Assembly (NCBI RefSeq): GCF_015477605.1 | Contig: NZ_JADLQX010000014.1 | Span: 145,957 to 209,956 of the forward strand | Origin: Nocardia amamiensis | Lineage (GTDB): Bacteria; Actinomycetota; Actinomycetes; Mycobacteriales; Mycobacteriaceae | Direction of reading: 5' to 3' | DNA: 64,000 bases | Shown here: piece after piece, positions 36,921-45,334 of the stretch | Numbering within the stretch: the stretch's first letter is position 1 | How the letters are laid out: each line of letters starts with the position of its first letter | Notes under the pieces: generated by a model | The model's input: only the letters and a program-made list of their open reading frames with translations | Databases searched by the model: none | Told to the model about the DNA's origin: nothing | Made by a program: the position numbers and the translations under genes

Positions 36921-37340
36921 ATGAGCAGCAAGATGATCTTCATCAATCTCCCCGTCGACGACCTGGACCGGTCGAAGGCCTTCTACGAGGCGCTGGGCTG
37001 GAAGGTCAACCAGGAGTTCACCGACGACAACGCCGCCTGCATCGTGGTCGACGACAACATCTGCCTGATGCTGCTCACCAAGGATTTCTTCACCACCTTC
37101 AGCAAGCGGCCGCTGGCCGACACGAAGGCGGCGATCAATGCCGCGTACGCGCTGTCGCTCGGCAGCGCCGCGGAGGTCGACAATCTCACCGCCGCCGCGC
37201 TCGCCGCGGGCGCGACCGAAGAGGTGAACGAGGACAAGCGCGCACAGGAGGCGCAGGTCGGCATGCACGGCCGCACGTTCATCGACCCCGACGGCCACCA
37301 GTGGGAGCCGTTCTGGATGGACTACCCGGGCAGCAACTGA
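36921..37340 (+). CDS. VOC-family (glyoxalase-like) protein
   Basis: This 139-aa single VOC domain (MSSKMIFINLPVDDLDRSKAFYEALGWKVNQEFTDDNAACIVVDD) ends with FIDPDGHQWEPFWMDY. The metal-binding pattern of true glyoxalases is incomplete, so it may be a resistance- or detoxification-type member. An AAAGGACGAG box precedes the ATG. It lies divergent from the SigG-like factor, across 179 bp holding both promoters. The substrate is unknown. Confidence 0.85.
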   Translation: MSSKMIFINLPVDDLDRSKAFYEALGWKVNQEFTDDNAACIVVDDNICLMLLTKDFFTTFSKRPLADTKAAINAAYALSLGSAAEVDNLTAAALAAGATEEVNEDKRAQEAQVGMHGRTFIDPDGHQWEPFWMDYPGSN

Positions 37341-37355
37341 GTCCGGCGAGGGGTC

Positions 37356-37436
37356 GCCCCCGATGTGTGCGTAGTGGTCGGTGTGTGCGCGGTGGTCGGT
37401 GTGTGCGCACTGGTCGGTTGCGCGCGCATCGGGGGC
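37356..37436. repeat. 18-bp tandem repeat (3 copies) inside an 11-bp inverted repeat
   Basis: The units at 37364-37381, 37382-37399 and 37400-37417 share the form RTGTGTGCGNRNTGGTCG. They are enclosed by CGCCCCCGATG (37356-37366) and its perfect complement CATCGGGGGCG (37426-37436). It lies between the convergent VOC and echA19 genes. The outer arms could form a terminator stem with the repeats as a variable loop. Confidence 0.75.
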
Positions 37437-37457
37437 GTTGCGCTTTCGCCAGGTTTT

Positions 37458-38240
37458 TCAGTTCCCGGTGAAAGTGGGCTTACGCTTTTCCGCGAACGCT
37501 TTGGGGCCTTCTTTGGCATCGGCCGAGCGGAACACCGCCATGCCGAGCTTGGCGTCGATCTGGAACGCGTCCTCTTCCGGCATGGCCTCGGTCTCCCGGA
37601 TGGTGCGCAGGATGGCCTGCACCGCGAGGGGGCCGTTGGCGGCGATCTGCCCGGCGAGTTCGAGCGCCTTGTCCAGCGCAGTTCCGTCTGGCACCACGTG
37701 CCCGATCAGGCCGATCTCCTTGGCCTCCGCCGCCGTGATGTGCCGGCCGGTGAGCAGGATGTCCGCCGCGACGGTGTAAGGAATCTGGCGGACCAGTCGC
37801 ACCGCCGAGCCGCCCAGCGGGAACAGGCCCCAACGCGCTTCGGACACACCGAATTTCGCGCTCTCCCCGGCCACGCGGATGTCGGTGCCCTGCAGGATCT
37901 CGGTGCCGCCCGCGATGGCCGGGCCCTCGACCGCCGCGATCAGGGGCTTGGTGAGCCTGCGGCCCTTCAGCAGTGCTTCGAGTTTGGCCGGATTCCAGCC
38001 GCCGCCCTCGATGGTGTCTCCGGGATGTGCGGAGGTCATGCCCTTGAGATCGGCGCCGGCGCAGAACGCGCCGCCCGCGCCGGTCAGGATCGCCACCCGG
38101 ATGTCCGGATCGTTGTCCACCTGGTCCCAGGCGTCACGCATGATCGCCATCATCTCCGCCGACAGCGCGTTGCGCGCCTCGGGCCGGTTCATGGTGACGA
38201 TGAGGACATGGTCGCGCTTCTCGACGAGGCAGTGCGGCAT
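37458..38240 (-). CDS. echA19: Enoyl-CoA hydratase EchA19
   Basis: This 260-aa crotonase contains LIVTMNRPEARNALSAEMMAIMRDAWDQVDNDPDIR, GAFCAGADLKGM, LLKGRRLTKPLIAAVEGPAIAGGTEILQGTDIRVAGESAKFGVSEARWGLFPLGGSAVRLVRQIPYT and AKEGPKAFAEKRKP. It matches M. tuberculosis EchA19 over its length. EchA19 hydrates the enoyl-CoA of the sterol side chain. It is divergent from fadD19 across a KstR operator, as in mycobacteria. ATG start at 38240. Confidence 0.92.
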   Translation of the reverse strand: MPHCLVEKRDHVLIVTMNRPEARNALSAEMMAIMRDAWDQVDNDPDIRVAILTGAGGAFCAGADLKGMTSAHPGDTIEGGGWNPAKLEALLKGRRLTKPLIAAVEGPAIAGGTEILQGTDIRVAGESAKFGVSEARWGLFPLGGSAVRLVRQIPYTVAADILLTGRHITAAEAKEIGLIGHVVPDGTALDKALELAGQIAANGPLAVQAILRTIRETEAMPEEDAFQIDAKLGMAVFRSADAKEGPKAFAEKRKPTFTGN

Positions 38241-38275
38241 TGCTGATTCTCCTGACTTCGAGCCTTGTCAGAAAC

Positions 38276-38289
38276 AGTAACACGTTCTA
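38276..38289. promoter_or_regulatory. KstR operator between echA19 and fadD19
   Basis: AGTAACACGTTCTA has the AACnnGTT core with a consensus right half and a divergent left end. It is 36 bp from the echA19 start and 12 bp from the fadD19 start. Confidence 0.8.
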
Positions 38290-38300
38290 TTTTTAAGGCT

Positions 38301-39950
38301 GTGAGCTACAACATAGCGGACCTTGTCGAACACGCCATCGACCTGATGCCCGACCGCGTCGCGCTGGCCGACGACGGCCGCGAGGTCACCTACGCCCAGT
38401 TGGAGGAGCGCGCCAATAAACTCGCTCACTACCTGCAAGAACAGGGAGTCCAGCCGGGCGACAAGGTGGGCATCTACTCACGCAACACGATCGAGGCCGT
38501 CGAGGCCATGGTCGCGATCTTCAAGGCGCGCGCCGTGATGATCAACGTGAACTACCGATATGTCGAGAACGAGTTGCAATATATCTTCGACAATTCGGAC
38601 ATGGTCGCGCTGATCCACGAGCGTCGCTACAGCGACAAGGTCGCCGCGGTTCGTGCGAACACCCCGAAGCTGCGCACGGTCATCGTCGTGGACGACGATA
38701 CGACCGGGACGATTCCCACCGCAGCGGATTCGGTGGAATACGAGGCGGTGATCGCGCAGTCCTCGGGTGAGCGCGACTTCGGCGAACGCTCCCCGGACGA
38801 CCTCTACATGGTCTACACCGGCGGTACCACCGGCATGCCCAAGGGCGTGATGTGGCGCCAGGAGGACGTGTGGCGGGTGCTCGGCGCAGGCATCAACTTC
38901 ATCACCGGCGAATACGTCCAGGACGAATGGGAATTGGCGAAGGTCGGCGCAGGCAGCCCGCCGATGGTGCGGTTCCCGATTCCGCCGATGATCCACGGCG
39001 GCGCGCAGTGGGCGACGTTCCACAGCCTGTTCGGCGGCGGCAAGACCGTGATGATCCCGGAGTTCTCCGGGCACGGCGTGTGGCGGGCCGTCGACCAGCA
39101 CAAGATCAACCTCATTTTCATCACCGGCGACGCGATGGCGCGCCCGATGCTGGACGCCCTGATCGAGGGCAACCCGGAAACCGCTGAGCCTTACGACCTT
39201 TCGAGCCTGTATGTGATGGCCAGCAGTGCGGCGCTGTTCTCGCCCGCGCTCAAGGACCAATTCCTCGAACTGTTGCCCAACCGGATGATCTCCGATTCGA
39301 TCGGCTCCTCGGAGACCGGTTTCGGCGGTATCTCCATCGTGGCCAAGGGCGCGACGCACACCGGAGGCCCCCGAGTGAAGATCGACGCCTCCACCGAGGT
39401 GCTCGACGAGGACGGCAATCCGGTGCAGCCCGGCTCCGGGAAGGTCGGCATCCTGGCGCGGCACGGGCACATCCCGCTCGGCTACTACAAGGACGAAGCG
39501 AAGACCGCGGCGACGTTCAAGGAGTTCAACGGGATTCGCTATGCCATCCCCGGCGATTTCGCCAGGGTCGAGGAAGACGGCACGGTCACGATGCTCGGCC
39601 GCGGTTCGGTCAGCATCAACAGCGGCGGCGAGAAGATCTACCCCGAGGAGGTCGAGGGCGCGCTCAAGTCGCACCCGGAGATCTTCGACGCGCTCGTGGT
39701 CGGCATCGAGGACGAACGCTGGGGCCAGCGGGTGGTCGCGGTCGTGCAATGCCGCGGCGAGAGCCGGCCGACGCTCGAAGAACTGCGCCCATTGCTCACC
39801 AAGGAAATCGCCCCTTACAAACAGCCCCGCAGTCTCTGGTTCGTCGACGAGATCAAGCGATCCCCGGCGGGCAAGCCCGACTACCGCTGGGCCAAGGAGC
39901 AAACCCAGGCCCGTCCCGCGGACGACCACGCGGAGGCCGGCGCCAAGTAG
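38301..39950 (+). CDS. fadD19: Steroid-acid CoA ligase FadD19
   Basis: This 549-aa acyl-CoA synthetase contains MVYTGGTTGMPKGVMWRQEDVWRVL, FPIPPMIHGGAQWATFHSLF, DSIGSSETGFGG, GRGSVSINSGGEKIYPEEVE and the C-terminal FVDEIKRSPAGKPDYRWAKEQTQARPADD, a near match to M. tuberculosis FadD19. FadD19 activates the C26 or C24-branched cholestenoic acid side chain with CoA. It starts at a GTG at 38301 just after the KstR operator. A TetR gene follows with its own operators. Confidence 0.93.
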   Translation: MSYNIADLVEHAIDLMPDRVALADDGREVTYAQLEERANKLAHYLQEQGVQPGDKVGIYSRNTIEAVEAMVAIFKARAVMINVNYRYVENELQYIFDNSDMVALIHERRYSDKVAAVRANTPKLRTVIVVDDDTTGTIPTAADSVEYEAVIAQSSGERDFGERSPDDLYMVYTGGTTGMPKGVMWRQEDVWRVLGAGINFITGEYVQDEWELAKVGAGSPPMVRFPIPPMIHGGAQWATFHSLFGGGKTVMIPEFSGHGVWRAVDQHKINLIFITGDAMARPMLDALIEGNPETAEPYDLSSLYVMASSAALFSPALKDQFLELLPNRMISDSIGSSETGFGGISIVAKGATHTGGPRVKIDASTEVLDEDGNPVQPGSGKVGILARHGHIPLGYYKDEAKTAATFKEFNGIRYAIPGDFARVEEDGTVTMLGRGSVSINSGGEKIYPEEVEGALKSHPEIFDALVVGIEDERWGQRVVAVVQCRGESRPTLEELRPLLTKEIAPYKQPRSLWFVDEIKRSPAGKPDYRWAKEQTQARPADDHAEAGAK

Positions 39951-39987
39951 AAACCCGCGACCGCGCGGGCCGCACGTCGCGGCCGAG

Positions 39988-40047
39988 GCCAACGTTTGTT
40001 GGCATAAATCGGGCAGCACGCCTCGGACTAAGTCAACGGTTGTTGGC
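39988..40047. promoter_or_regulatory. Paired operators upstream of the TetR gene
   Basis: GCCAACGTTTGTTGGC (39988-40003) is a 6+4+6 palindrome. GTCAACGGTTGTTGGC (40032-40047) is the same motif with one arm mismatch, 44 bp apart. Both lie before the TetR start and suggest autoregulation. Confidence 0.65.
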
Positions 40048-40060
40048 CTACACTTGTCGC

Positions 40061-40648
40061 ATGACTGCCGAACCTGATCAGGCTCCCGCCCGCCGGTCGG
40101 ACGCAACCCGGGCGGCGATCCTCGCGGCCGCCCGCGCCCGCTTCGCCGCCGAAGGTTTCCGCAAAGCGACCATCCGCGCCATCGCCGCCGACGCGGCCAT
40201 CGACCCGTCCATGGTCATGCGGTATTTCGGCAGCAAAGACGGCCTGTTCGCGGCCGCGGTCGACATCCACCTGGACCTGCCGGATCTGGGCGCCGCCGAA
40301 CCGGACGCCTTGGGGGAATCGCTGATCCGCCGATTCTTCGCGGTCTGGGAGGAGGAGCCCAACAGCGAAGTGCTGCTGACCCTGCTGCGCTCGTCGATCA
40401 CCGACGACGCGGTCGGCGAACGCTTTCGCGCGGTCTTCGCCGAGCAGGTGCTGCCCGCCGTCCTGCGCTTCGGAGATCCCGCCGACGCCCCGCGCCGGGG
40501 CGGTCTGATCGTCACGCAACTGCTCGGCCTCGCACTGTGCCGCTACGTGCTGCGCCTGCCACCGGTCGTCGCACTGACCCGCGAGCAGATCATCGCCGAT
40601 ATCGCGCCTACCCTCCAGCGCTATTTGACGTCGGCTCCGGCCGGCTGA
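40061..40648 (+). CDS. TetR-family transcriptional regulator
   Basis: This 195-aa TetR protein has a helix-turn-helix FAAEGFRKATIRAIAADAAIDPSMVMRYFGSKDGLFAAAV at residues ~30-70, then a TetR C-terminal domain with LLTLLRSSITDDAVGERFRAVFAEQVLPAV. It follows fadD19 but has its own promoter with twin palindromes unlike KstR sites, so it probably controls itself and a separate target. It is neither KstR nor KstR2 by sequence. Ligand unknown. Confidence 0.85.
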   Translation: MTAEPDQAPARRSDATRAAILAAARARFAAEGFRKATIRAIAADAAIDPSMVMRYFGSKDGLFAAAVDIHLDLPDLGAAEPDALGESLIRRFFAVWEEEPNSEVLLTLLRSSITDDAVGERFRAVFAEQVLPAVLRFGDPADAPRRGGLIVTQLLGLALCRYVLRLPPVVALTREQIIADIAPTLQRYLTSAPAG

Positions 40649-40856
40649 GATCCGAACGGTGCAAAGCAGTTCGCGCGGCATCCGCGCGGCATCATTGAGT
40701 GATGGTTGGTCTGAACGTTCGCTTTCGGAGGAGGAGCCGGTTGCCCTGTGCGCACACCGACCTGGAAGGCCAGAGCATGTTCGATGAGGCCGCCGATCAC
40801 GTTTTGCAAGTCAGTGAGGAGTTGAGCCTGAGGCTGGCCTGATGAATCCTGCCGAG

Positions 40857-41294
40857 TCAGGGAGTGGGTGCGATCAGCTCGACGGTCGGGAAGTAGCCGC
40901 GGTATCGCGCGACGTCCCGGGTCAGTAATCGGTAGCCCGCCATCGCGGCATGTGCTCCGATGTAGAAGTCGGGCATCGGAGAACGCTTCTCACCGCTGTT
41001 GCGCCGATAGCGCTGAAACGCCTTGCCGGCAAGGAAGCCCGCCCGAAACGGCAGCGCTTCGCGCTCGAACTCGTCGGAGGGGAGCAGATAATCCAGTTCT
41101 TCGACTGCGTCGTACCCGACCGAGACCTCGGCGTAAATGATCGGATTGATGACGACCCGACCCGAATCCAGTGCTTCGGTGATTTGCTGCGCCGACCATT
41201 CCGCCCAGCGCTTGTCATTGGTCATCACGTCGAGCAAGACGCAGGAGTCGACCAGAACAGCAGGTCCACCGATTGGCGTCAGGCTACTCGCCAC
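40857..41294 (-). CDS. VapC-type PIN-domain toxin
   Basis: This 145-aa PIN ribonuclease has the acidic active-site residues Asp16 in AVLVDSCVLLDV, Glu in IIYAEVSVGYD, and Asp in PMPDFYIGAHAAMAGYRLLTRDVARYRGYFPTVELI. VapC toxins cleave tRNA or rRNA unless bound by VapB. Its GTG start lies 11 nt inside the upstream antitoxin gene, the standard coupled arrangement. Target unknown. The pair sits between fadD19/TetR and fadE27. Confidence 0.87.
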   Translation of the reverse strand: MASSLTPIGGPAVLVDSCVLLDVMTNDKRWAEWSAQQITEALDSGRVVINPIIYAEVSVGYDAVEELDYLLPSDEFEREALPFRAGFLAGKAFQRYRRNSGEKRSPMPDFYIGAHAAMAGYRLLTRDVARYRGYFPTVELIAPTP

Positions 41295-41523
41295 GAAGCA
41301 GGTCCATTATTTGGTCGGTGCTCATGCCGTCGATGTCCCTGCTGTCCGCCGTACCGCGCAGTCGCCGGACGAGACGTTGGCCTCGGGTCGAGGCGCCTTC
41401 GGCTCGCACGATCCGCAACGCGCCATCGACTTCGATGATCTCCACGTCGTCGCCTTCGTGGAGATTGTGCTTGGCTCGAAGGTGGGCAGGAATCGTCACC
41501 TGGCCCTTGCTGTTCAGCAGCAT
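41284..41523 (-). CDS. AbrB/SpoVT-fold antitoxin (VapB)
   Basis: This 79-aa protein has an N-terminal swapped-hairpin AbrB fold (MLLNSKGQVTIPAHLRAKHNLHEGDDVEIIEVDGALRIVRA), which binds DNA and represses the module. A C-terminal segment ends MSTDQIMDLLRGE, which would clamp the toxin. It overlaps vapC by 11 bp. The gene starts at the ATG at 41523, in a slightly AT-richer stretch that probably holds its promoter. Confidence 0.87.
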   Translation of the reverse strand: MLLNSKGQVTIPAHLRAKHNLHEGDDVEIIEVDGALRIVRAEGASTRGQRLVRRLRGTADSRDIDGMSTDQIMDLLRGE

Positions 41524-41611
41524 CCCAACCTCCTTAGTGCCCGGTATTCGTAATAACTGTAATACGTAATACGCTCGCGTGCAGCAAGAAATTCGGCGGA
41601 CTGGACACGGT

Positions 41612-41639
41612 AGTCGGCCCCCGTGGTAGCGGGCCGACT
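41612..41639 (-). terminator. Terminator hairpin after fadE27
   Basis: AGTCGGCCC and its perfect complement close a 10-nt loop, starting 15 bases after the fadE27 stop. It probably ends the fadE26-fadE27 transcript before vapBC. Confidence 0.75.
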
Positions 41640-41653
41640 CGGTGATGTCCCGG

Positions 41654-42757
41654 TCAGGCCGGGGTTCCGGCCAAGAGCGCGCCGAGTGCGCGCAGGTGGT
41701 CGGTGCCCGTGCCGAGGGCGAACTCGTTGTGTTTGGCGGCGGTGAAGTAGTTGTGCACGATGTGGTCGCGGTCGATGCCGACGCCGCCGTGCACGTGGAC
41801 GACGGTGTGCGCGACGCGGTGACCCGCGTCGGCGGCCCAGAACTTGGCGGTGTGCACCGCCTGCGCCGCGGGCAGGTCCTCCGACAGCAGCCACGCGGCC
41901 TGGGTCGTCGTCAGGCGCAGGCCTTGGACGTCGATGTAGGCGTCGGCGAGCCGCTGGGCGACGGCTTGGAAACTGCCGACCGCCTTGCCGAACTGCTCTC
42001 GCTCCCTGGCGTATTCGGCGACCAGTTCGAGCGCGCGTTCCAGGGTGCCCAGCTGCACGGCGCTCAGTCCGAGCCAGGCGCGGGCGAGAATCCAGTCGAG
42101 GATCTCCGCGCCGTCCGCGACGGAGCCGACCAATTCACCGGGGGTATCGGTGAATTCGACCGCGAACTCGGGGCTGCGATCGACGACCTGCTGCGCCGTC
42201 ACCGTCGCCGCCGCCGGATCGACCAGGAAGACGGCGGTGGCGCCGGAGATCGTGGCGGGTACCAGAATTCGCTCGGCGCGGTTGGCGTAGGGCACGGTGG
42301 TCTTGGCGCCGGTCAGCCGCCATCCTTCGCCGGTCTCGACCGCGGTGGTGGTCGGCGCGGCGGGTTCCCAGTTCCGCTCCTCGGCCAGAGCCGCGGTGAG
42401 GATGATCCGGCCCGCGCCGGCCTGGGTGGCCAGAGCCTGTTGCGCCGCATCACCGAAGCGGGCCAGCGCGCCCGCGCCGAGGACGATCGACCACAAGTAG
42501 GGCACGGCCGCGACATGCTTGCCCAGCTCGCGCAGGATGGCGGTCTGCTCGAGCGGCCCCAGGTCGCTGCCGCCGACCGACTCGGGCAGCGCCGCCGCGA
42601 GCACGCCGGTCTCGGCGAGTGAACTCCACAGCGGCTGGTCGAATCGCTCGTCCGCGGTATCGAGTTCGCGCAACCGGTCGGCGGTGACCAGCTTGCCGCA
42701 CACCTCGCCGGTGAGCCGGGCGAGATCCAGTTGGGCTTCGGTGGGGGTGAAATCCAT
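41654..42757 (-). CDS. fadE27: Acyl-CoA dehydrogenase subunit FadE27 (ChsE5-like)
   Basis: This 367-aa acyl-CoA dehydrogenase-fold subunit starts MDFTPTEAQLDLARLTGEVC. The C-terminal QFGKAVGSFQAVAQRLADAYIDVQG and VHVHGGVGIDRDHIVHNYFTAAKH carry the substrate and FAD segments, while the central domain is divergent. In M. tuberculosis FadE26 and FadE27 (ChsE4-ChsE5) form a heteromer that dehydrogenates steroid-CoA side chains. The ATG at 42757 is 20 bp after fadE26. ATG chosen over longer frames that shadow the upstream gene. Confidence 0.9.
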   Translation of the reverse strand: MDFTPTEAQLDLARLTGEVCGKLVTADRLRELDTADERFDQPLWSSLAETGVLAAALPESVGGSDLGPLEQTAILRELGKHVAAVPYLWSIVLGAGALARFGDAAQQALATQAGAGRIILTAALAEERNWEPAAPTTTAVETGEGWRLTGAKTTVPYANRAERILVPATISGATAVFLVDPAAATVTAQQVVDRSPEFAVEFTDTPGELVGSVADGAEILDWILARAWLGLSAVQLGTLERALELVAEYAREREQFGKAVGSFQAVAQRLADAYIDVQGLRLTTTQAAWLLSEDLPAAQAVHTAKFWAADAGHRVAHTVVHVHGGVGIDRDHIVHNYFTAAKHNEFALGTGTDHLRALGALLAGTPA

Positions 42758-42777
42758 GGTGATCCAGTCGCTTTCGA

Positions 42778-43971
42778 TCAGCGGGCAGCGGCGGGCTGTT
42801 TCAGGGCGGTCATGGCGATGATGTCGCGCTGCACCTCGTTGGTGCCGCCGCCGAAGGTCAGGATGAGCGCGGCGCGGTGCATCCGCTCCAGCCGTCCGCG
42901 CAGTTCGGCGCCGGGGGAGTCCTGGCGCAGGTACGCCTGCGGACCGAGCACCTCCATGAGCAGCCGGTAGGCCTCGGTGGCCAGCTCGGTGCCGTACACC
43001 TTGCAGGTCGAGGCGTCCCACGGCCGCGGAGCCGCGTCGCCGCCCGCGTCGGCCCGGCTGGCGATCTCCCAGTTCAGCAGCTCGAGGTAGTCGACCTTGG
43101 CGTGCACCTTGGCCAGGTTGAGCTGCACCCACTCCCGGTCGATCACCCGGGAGCCGTCGCCGGCCTTGGTAGTGCTCGCCCACTCCACGGTCTGGCGCAG
43201 CGCCAGCGCCAGCGGCCCCGCGGAAGTCAGCGCCACGCGCTCGTGGTTGAGCTGGTTGGTGATCAGCGCCCAGCCGCCGTTCTCCTGACCGACCAGCGCG
43301 CTCGCGGGCACCCGGACGTCCTGGTAGTACGTCGCGCTGGTGTCCGGCCCGGCCATGGTGTGCACGGGGGTCCAGGAGAAGCCCTCGGCGGTGGTCGGCA
43401 CGATGAGCATGCTGATGCCCTTGTGCTTCCTGGCCGTCGGGTCGGTGCGCACAGCCAGCCAGACATAGTCGGCGTAGGCGATCAGACTGGTCCACATCTT
43501 CTGGCCGTTGATCACGTATTCGTCGCCGTCGCGCACCGCGGTGGTGCGCAGACTGGCCAGGTCGGTGCCCGCGCCCGGCTCGGAGTAGCCGATGGAGAAG
43601 TGCAGCTCACCGGCCGCGATCTTGGGCAGGAAGAACTTCTTCTGCTCTTCGCTGCCGTAGTGCATGATCGTCGGCGCGACCGAGTTGATGGTCAGGAACG
43701 GCACCGGCGCACCCGCGATCGCGGCCTCGTCGGTGAAGATCAGCTGGTCCATGGTCGAGCGGTCCTGGCCGCCGTACTCCTTGGGCCAGCCCAGCGCCAG
43801 CCACCCGTCGTGGCCCATCTGCTGGACGACCTCGCGATAGACGTTGCCCTGCCCGTACTCACCGGTCTGCGCGCTGAGCGCCGCCCTGCGCTCGGGGGTG
43901 ATGAGCCGTGCGAAGTAGTCGCGCAACTCCGCGCGCAGCTGCTCCTGTTGCGGCGTGTACGCAATGCGCAT
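42778..43971 (-). CDS. fadE26: Acyl-CoA dehydrogenase subunit FadE26 (ChsE4-like)
   Basis: This 397-aa acyl-CoA dehydrogenase has WPKEYGGQDRSTMDQLIFTDEAAIAGAP, the flavin-contact GYSEPGAGTDLASLRTTAVRDGDEYVINGQKMWTSL, and a C-terminus with ILTFGGGTNEVQRDIIAMTALKQP. It is the canonical subunit that pairs with FadE27 in side-chain beta-oxidation. The operon is preceded by a KstR operator about 110 bp away and is divergent from fdxD. ATG at 43971. Confidence 0.92.
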   Translation of the reverse strand: MRIAYTPQQEQLRAELRDYFARLITPERRAALSAQTGEYGQGNVYREVVQQMGHDGWLALGWPKEYGGQDRSTMDQLIFTDEAAIAGAPVPFLTINSVAPTIMHYGSEEQKKFFLPKIAAGELHFSIGYSEPGAGTDLASLRTTAVRDGDEYVINGQKMWTSLIAYADYVWLAVRTDPTARKHKGISMLIVPTTAEGFSWTPVHTMAGPDTSATYYQDVRVPASALVGQENGGWALITNQLNHERVALTSAGPLALALRQTVEWASTTKAGDGSRVIDREWVQLNLAKVHAKVDYLELLNWEIASRADAGGDAAPRPWDASTCKVYGTELATEAYRLLMEVLGPQAYLRQDSPGAELRGRLERMHRAALILTFGGGTNEVQRDIIAMTALKQPAAAR

Positions 43972-44079
43972 GGAGGTACCTCTTGGGGGATGGTCGGCCG
44001 ACGGAGCTTGCGGAGTCGGCGGGGTGGGTAGGACCGAGCCTTTGTTCGGATCGGGTTCTCCCGATCATTGCATATTGAC

Positions 44080-44093
44080 TGAAACATGTTCCA
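44080..44093. promoter_or_regulatory. KstR operator between fadE26 and fdxD
   Basis: TGAAACATGTTCCA contains the AACnnGTT core with partial palindromic flanks. It lies about 110 bp from the fadE26 start and 88 bp from the fdxD start in a divergent promoter region. Confidence 0.75.
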
Positions 44094-44180
44094 GTATTGA
44101 TGCTGGATCCCTCCGATGGCGGCCCAGTGGAGCGGATCGGCTTGTTAGGCTTCGATCAGAGCGGTGGTAAAGGAGTTGCC

Positions 44181-44369
44181 ATGAAGATCAGTGTCGATCC
44201 GGACCAATGCGAAGCGAACGGAATCTGCGTCGGAATCGCCCCCGACGTGTTCGAACTCGATGACGAGGACGTGCTGCACATCGCCGACGCCGACGTGCCG
44301 GCCGATCGGCTCGCCGATGTCGAGGACGCGGTCGCGCAGTGCCCCAAGGCGGCGCTGCGGCTGCAGTGA
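44181..44369 (+). CDS. fdxD: [3Fe-4S]-type ferredoxin FdxD
   Basis: This 62-aa ferredoxin MKISVDPDQCEANGICVGIA ... AVAQCPKAALRLQ has three clustered cysteines (about positions 10, 16 and 54), the pattern of actinobacterial [3Fe-4S] ferredoxins that serve P450s. CYP125 in this same regulon is the likely partner (inference). An AAAGGAG box precedes the ATG. It sits between two KstR operators and upstream of hsd4A, as in the mycobacterial fdxD-hsd4A region. Confidence 0.9.
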   Translation: MKISVDPDQCEANGICVGIAPDVFELDDEDVLHIADADVPADRLADVEDAVAQCPKAALRLQ

Positions 44370-44387
44370 ACGACCCTTGCCGTAAGT

Positions 44388-44401
44388 TGGAACACGTTCT
44401 A
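44388..44401. promoter_or_regulatory. KstR operator upstream of hsd4A
   Basis: TGGAACACGTTCTA matches the consensus with two left-arm differences. It ends 12 bp before the hsd4A GTG and lies 18 bp after the fdxD stop. Confidence 0.85.
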
Positions 44402-44412
44402 GAGTCGGCCGC

Positions 44413-45315
44413 GTGAGCAATGATCTGAGCCTTGCGGGCCGAGTGGCGATCGTGACCGGCGGCGGCGCCGGACTTGGGCGGGCCGAGGCGCTCGCGCTGG
44501 CCCGGGCCGGCGCGTCGGTGGTGGTCAACGACCTCACGGAGTCGGACCCGGTCGCGGACACGCTTGCCGAGATTCGCGGCCTGGGCGCCAAGGCGGAATT
44601 CGTCGCGGGCAGCATCGCCGAGCGGGCGACCGCCGACGCGTTGATCCGTACCGCCGAGGAATCCTTCGGATCGGTCGACATCGTCGTGAACAACGCGGGC
44701 ATCACCCGCGACCGCATGCTGTTCAACATGTCCGACGAGGACTTCGACGCGGTGATCGCGGTGCATCTGCGTGGCCACTTCCTGCTGTCGCGCAACGCCG
44801 CCGCCTACTGGCGCGGCAAATCCAAGCAGGCGGGCGCCCCGGTCTACGGCAGGCTGGTCAACACCTCCTCGGAGGCGGGCTTGCTCGGCCCGGAGGGGCA
44901 GGCCAACTACGGCGCCGCGAAGGCGGGCATCACCGCGCTGACTCTCTCGGCCGCGCGGGCGCTGTCGCGCTACGGCGTGCGGGCCAATGCGATCGCGCCG
45001 CGTGCCCGGACCGCGATGACCGAGGCTGTGTTCAGTCCCGCACCGGAGGGCGATGTCGATCCCCTGTCGCCCGCTCACGTGGCCCGGCTGGTGGCCTACC
45101 TCGCCTCTCCGGCGGCCGACGCGGTCAATGGGCAGTTGTTCGTCGTCTACGGGGGGATGGTGGCACTCATGGCGGCGCCCGTCGTCGAACGCCGGTTCGA
45201 CGCGACCGACGGGCAGTGGTCGGCCCGGGATCTGGCCGACACGCTGGGGGGCTACTTCGCCGATCGCCCGTCCGGGCAGACGTTCTCGGCGTCTTCGCTG
45301 ACCGAGCTGGGGTGA
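44413..45315 (+). CDS. hsd4A: Hsd4A-like 17-beta-hydroxysteroid / beta-hydroxyacyl-CoA dehydrogenase
   Basis: This 300-aa SDR has TGGGAGLGRAEA near residue 15, VVVNDL, NNAGITRDRMLFNMSDEDFDAVIAVHLRGHF, YGAAK, and the C-terminal LFVVYGGMVALMAAPVVERRF typical of Hsd4A. That enzyme acts on 17-hydroxysteroids and on hydroxyacyl-CoA side-chain intermediates. GTG start at 44413, directly after a KstR site. It is followed by a hairpin and the mce4 promoter, the same neighbourhood as in mycobacteria. Confidence 0.9.
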   Translation: MSNDLSLAGRVAIVTGGGAGLGRAEALALARAGASVVVNDLTESDPVADTLAEIRGLGAKAEFVAGSIAERATADALIRTAEESFGSVDIVVNNAGITRDRMLFNMSDEDFDAVIAVHLRGHFLLSRNAAAYWRGKSKQAGAPVYGRLVNTSSEAGLLGPEGQANYGAAKAGITALTLSAARALSRYGVRANAIAPRARTAMTEAVFSPAPEGDVDPLSPAHVARLVAYLASPAADAVNGQLFVVYGGMVALMAAPVVERRFDATDGQWSARDLADTLGGYFADRPSGQTFSASSLTELG

Positions 45316-45320
45316 CCGGA

Positions 45321-45334
45321 GGCGGCTTGCCGCC
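45321..45334 (+). terminator. GC hairpin after hsd4A
   Basis: GGCGGC and GCCGCC pair around TT, starting six bases past the hsd4A stop. A TGGTCAGCTGACCA palindrome follows at 45346-45359. Together they may end the hsd4A transcript. Confidence 0.6.

Noticed and set aside
37364..37417. Considered a CRISPR-like array
   Set aside because: The units are directly adjacent without spacers, so this is a simple tandem repeat.
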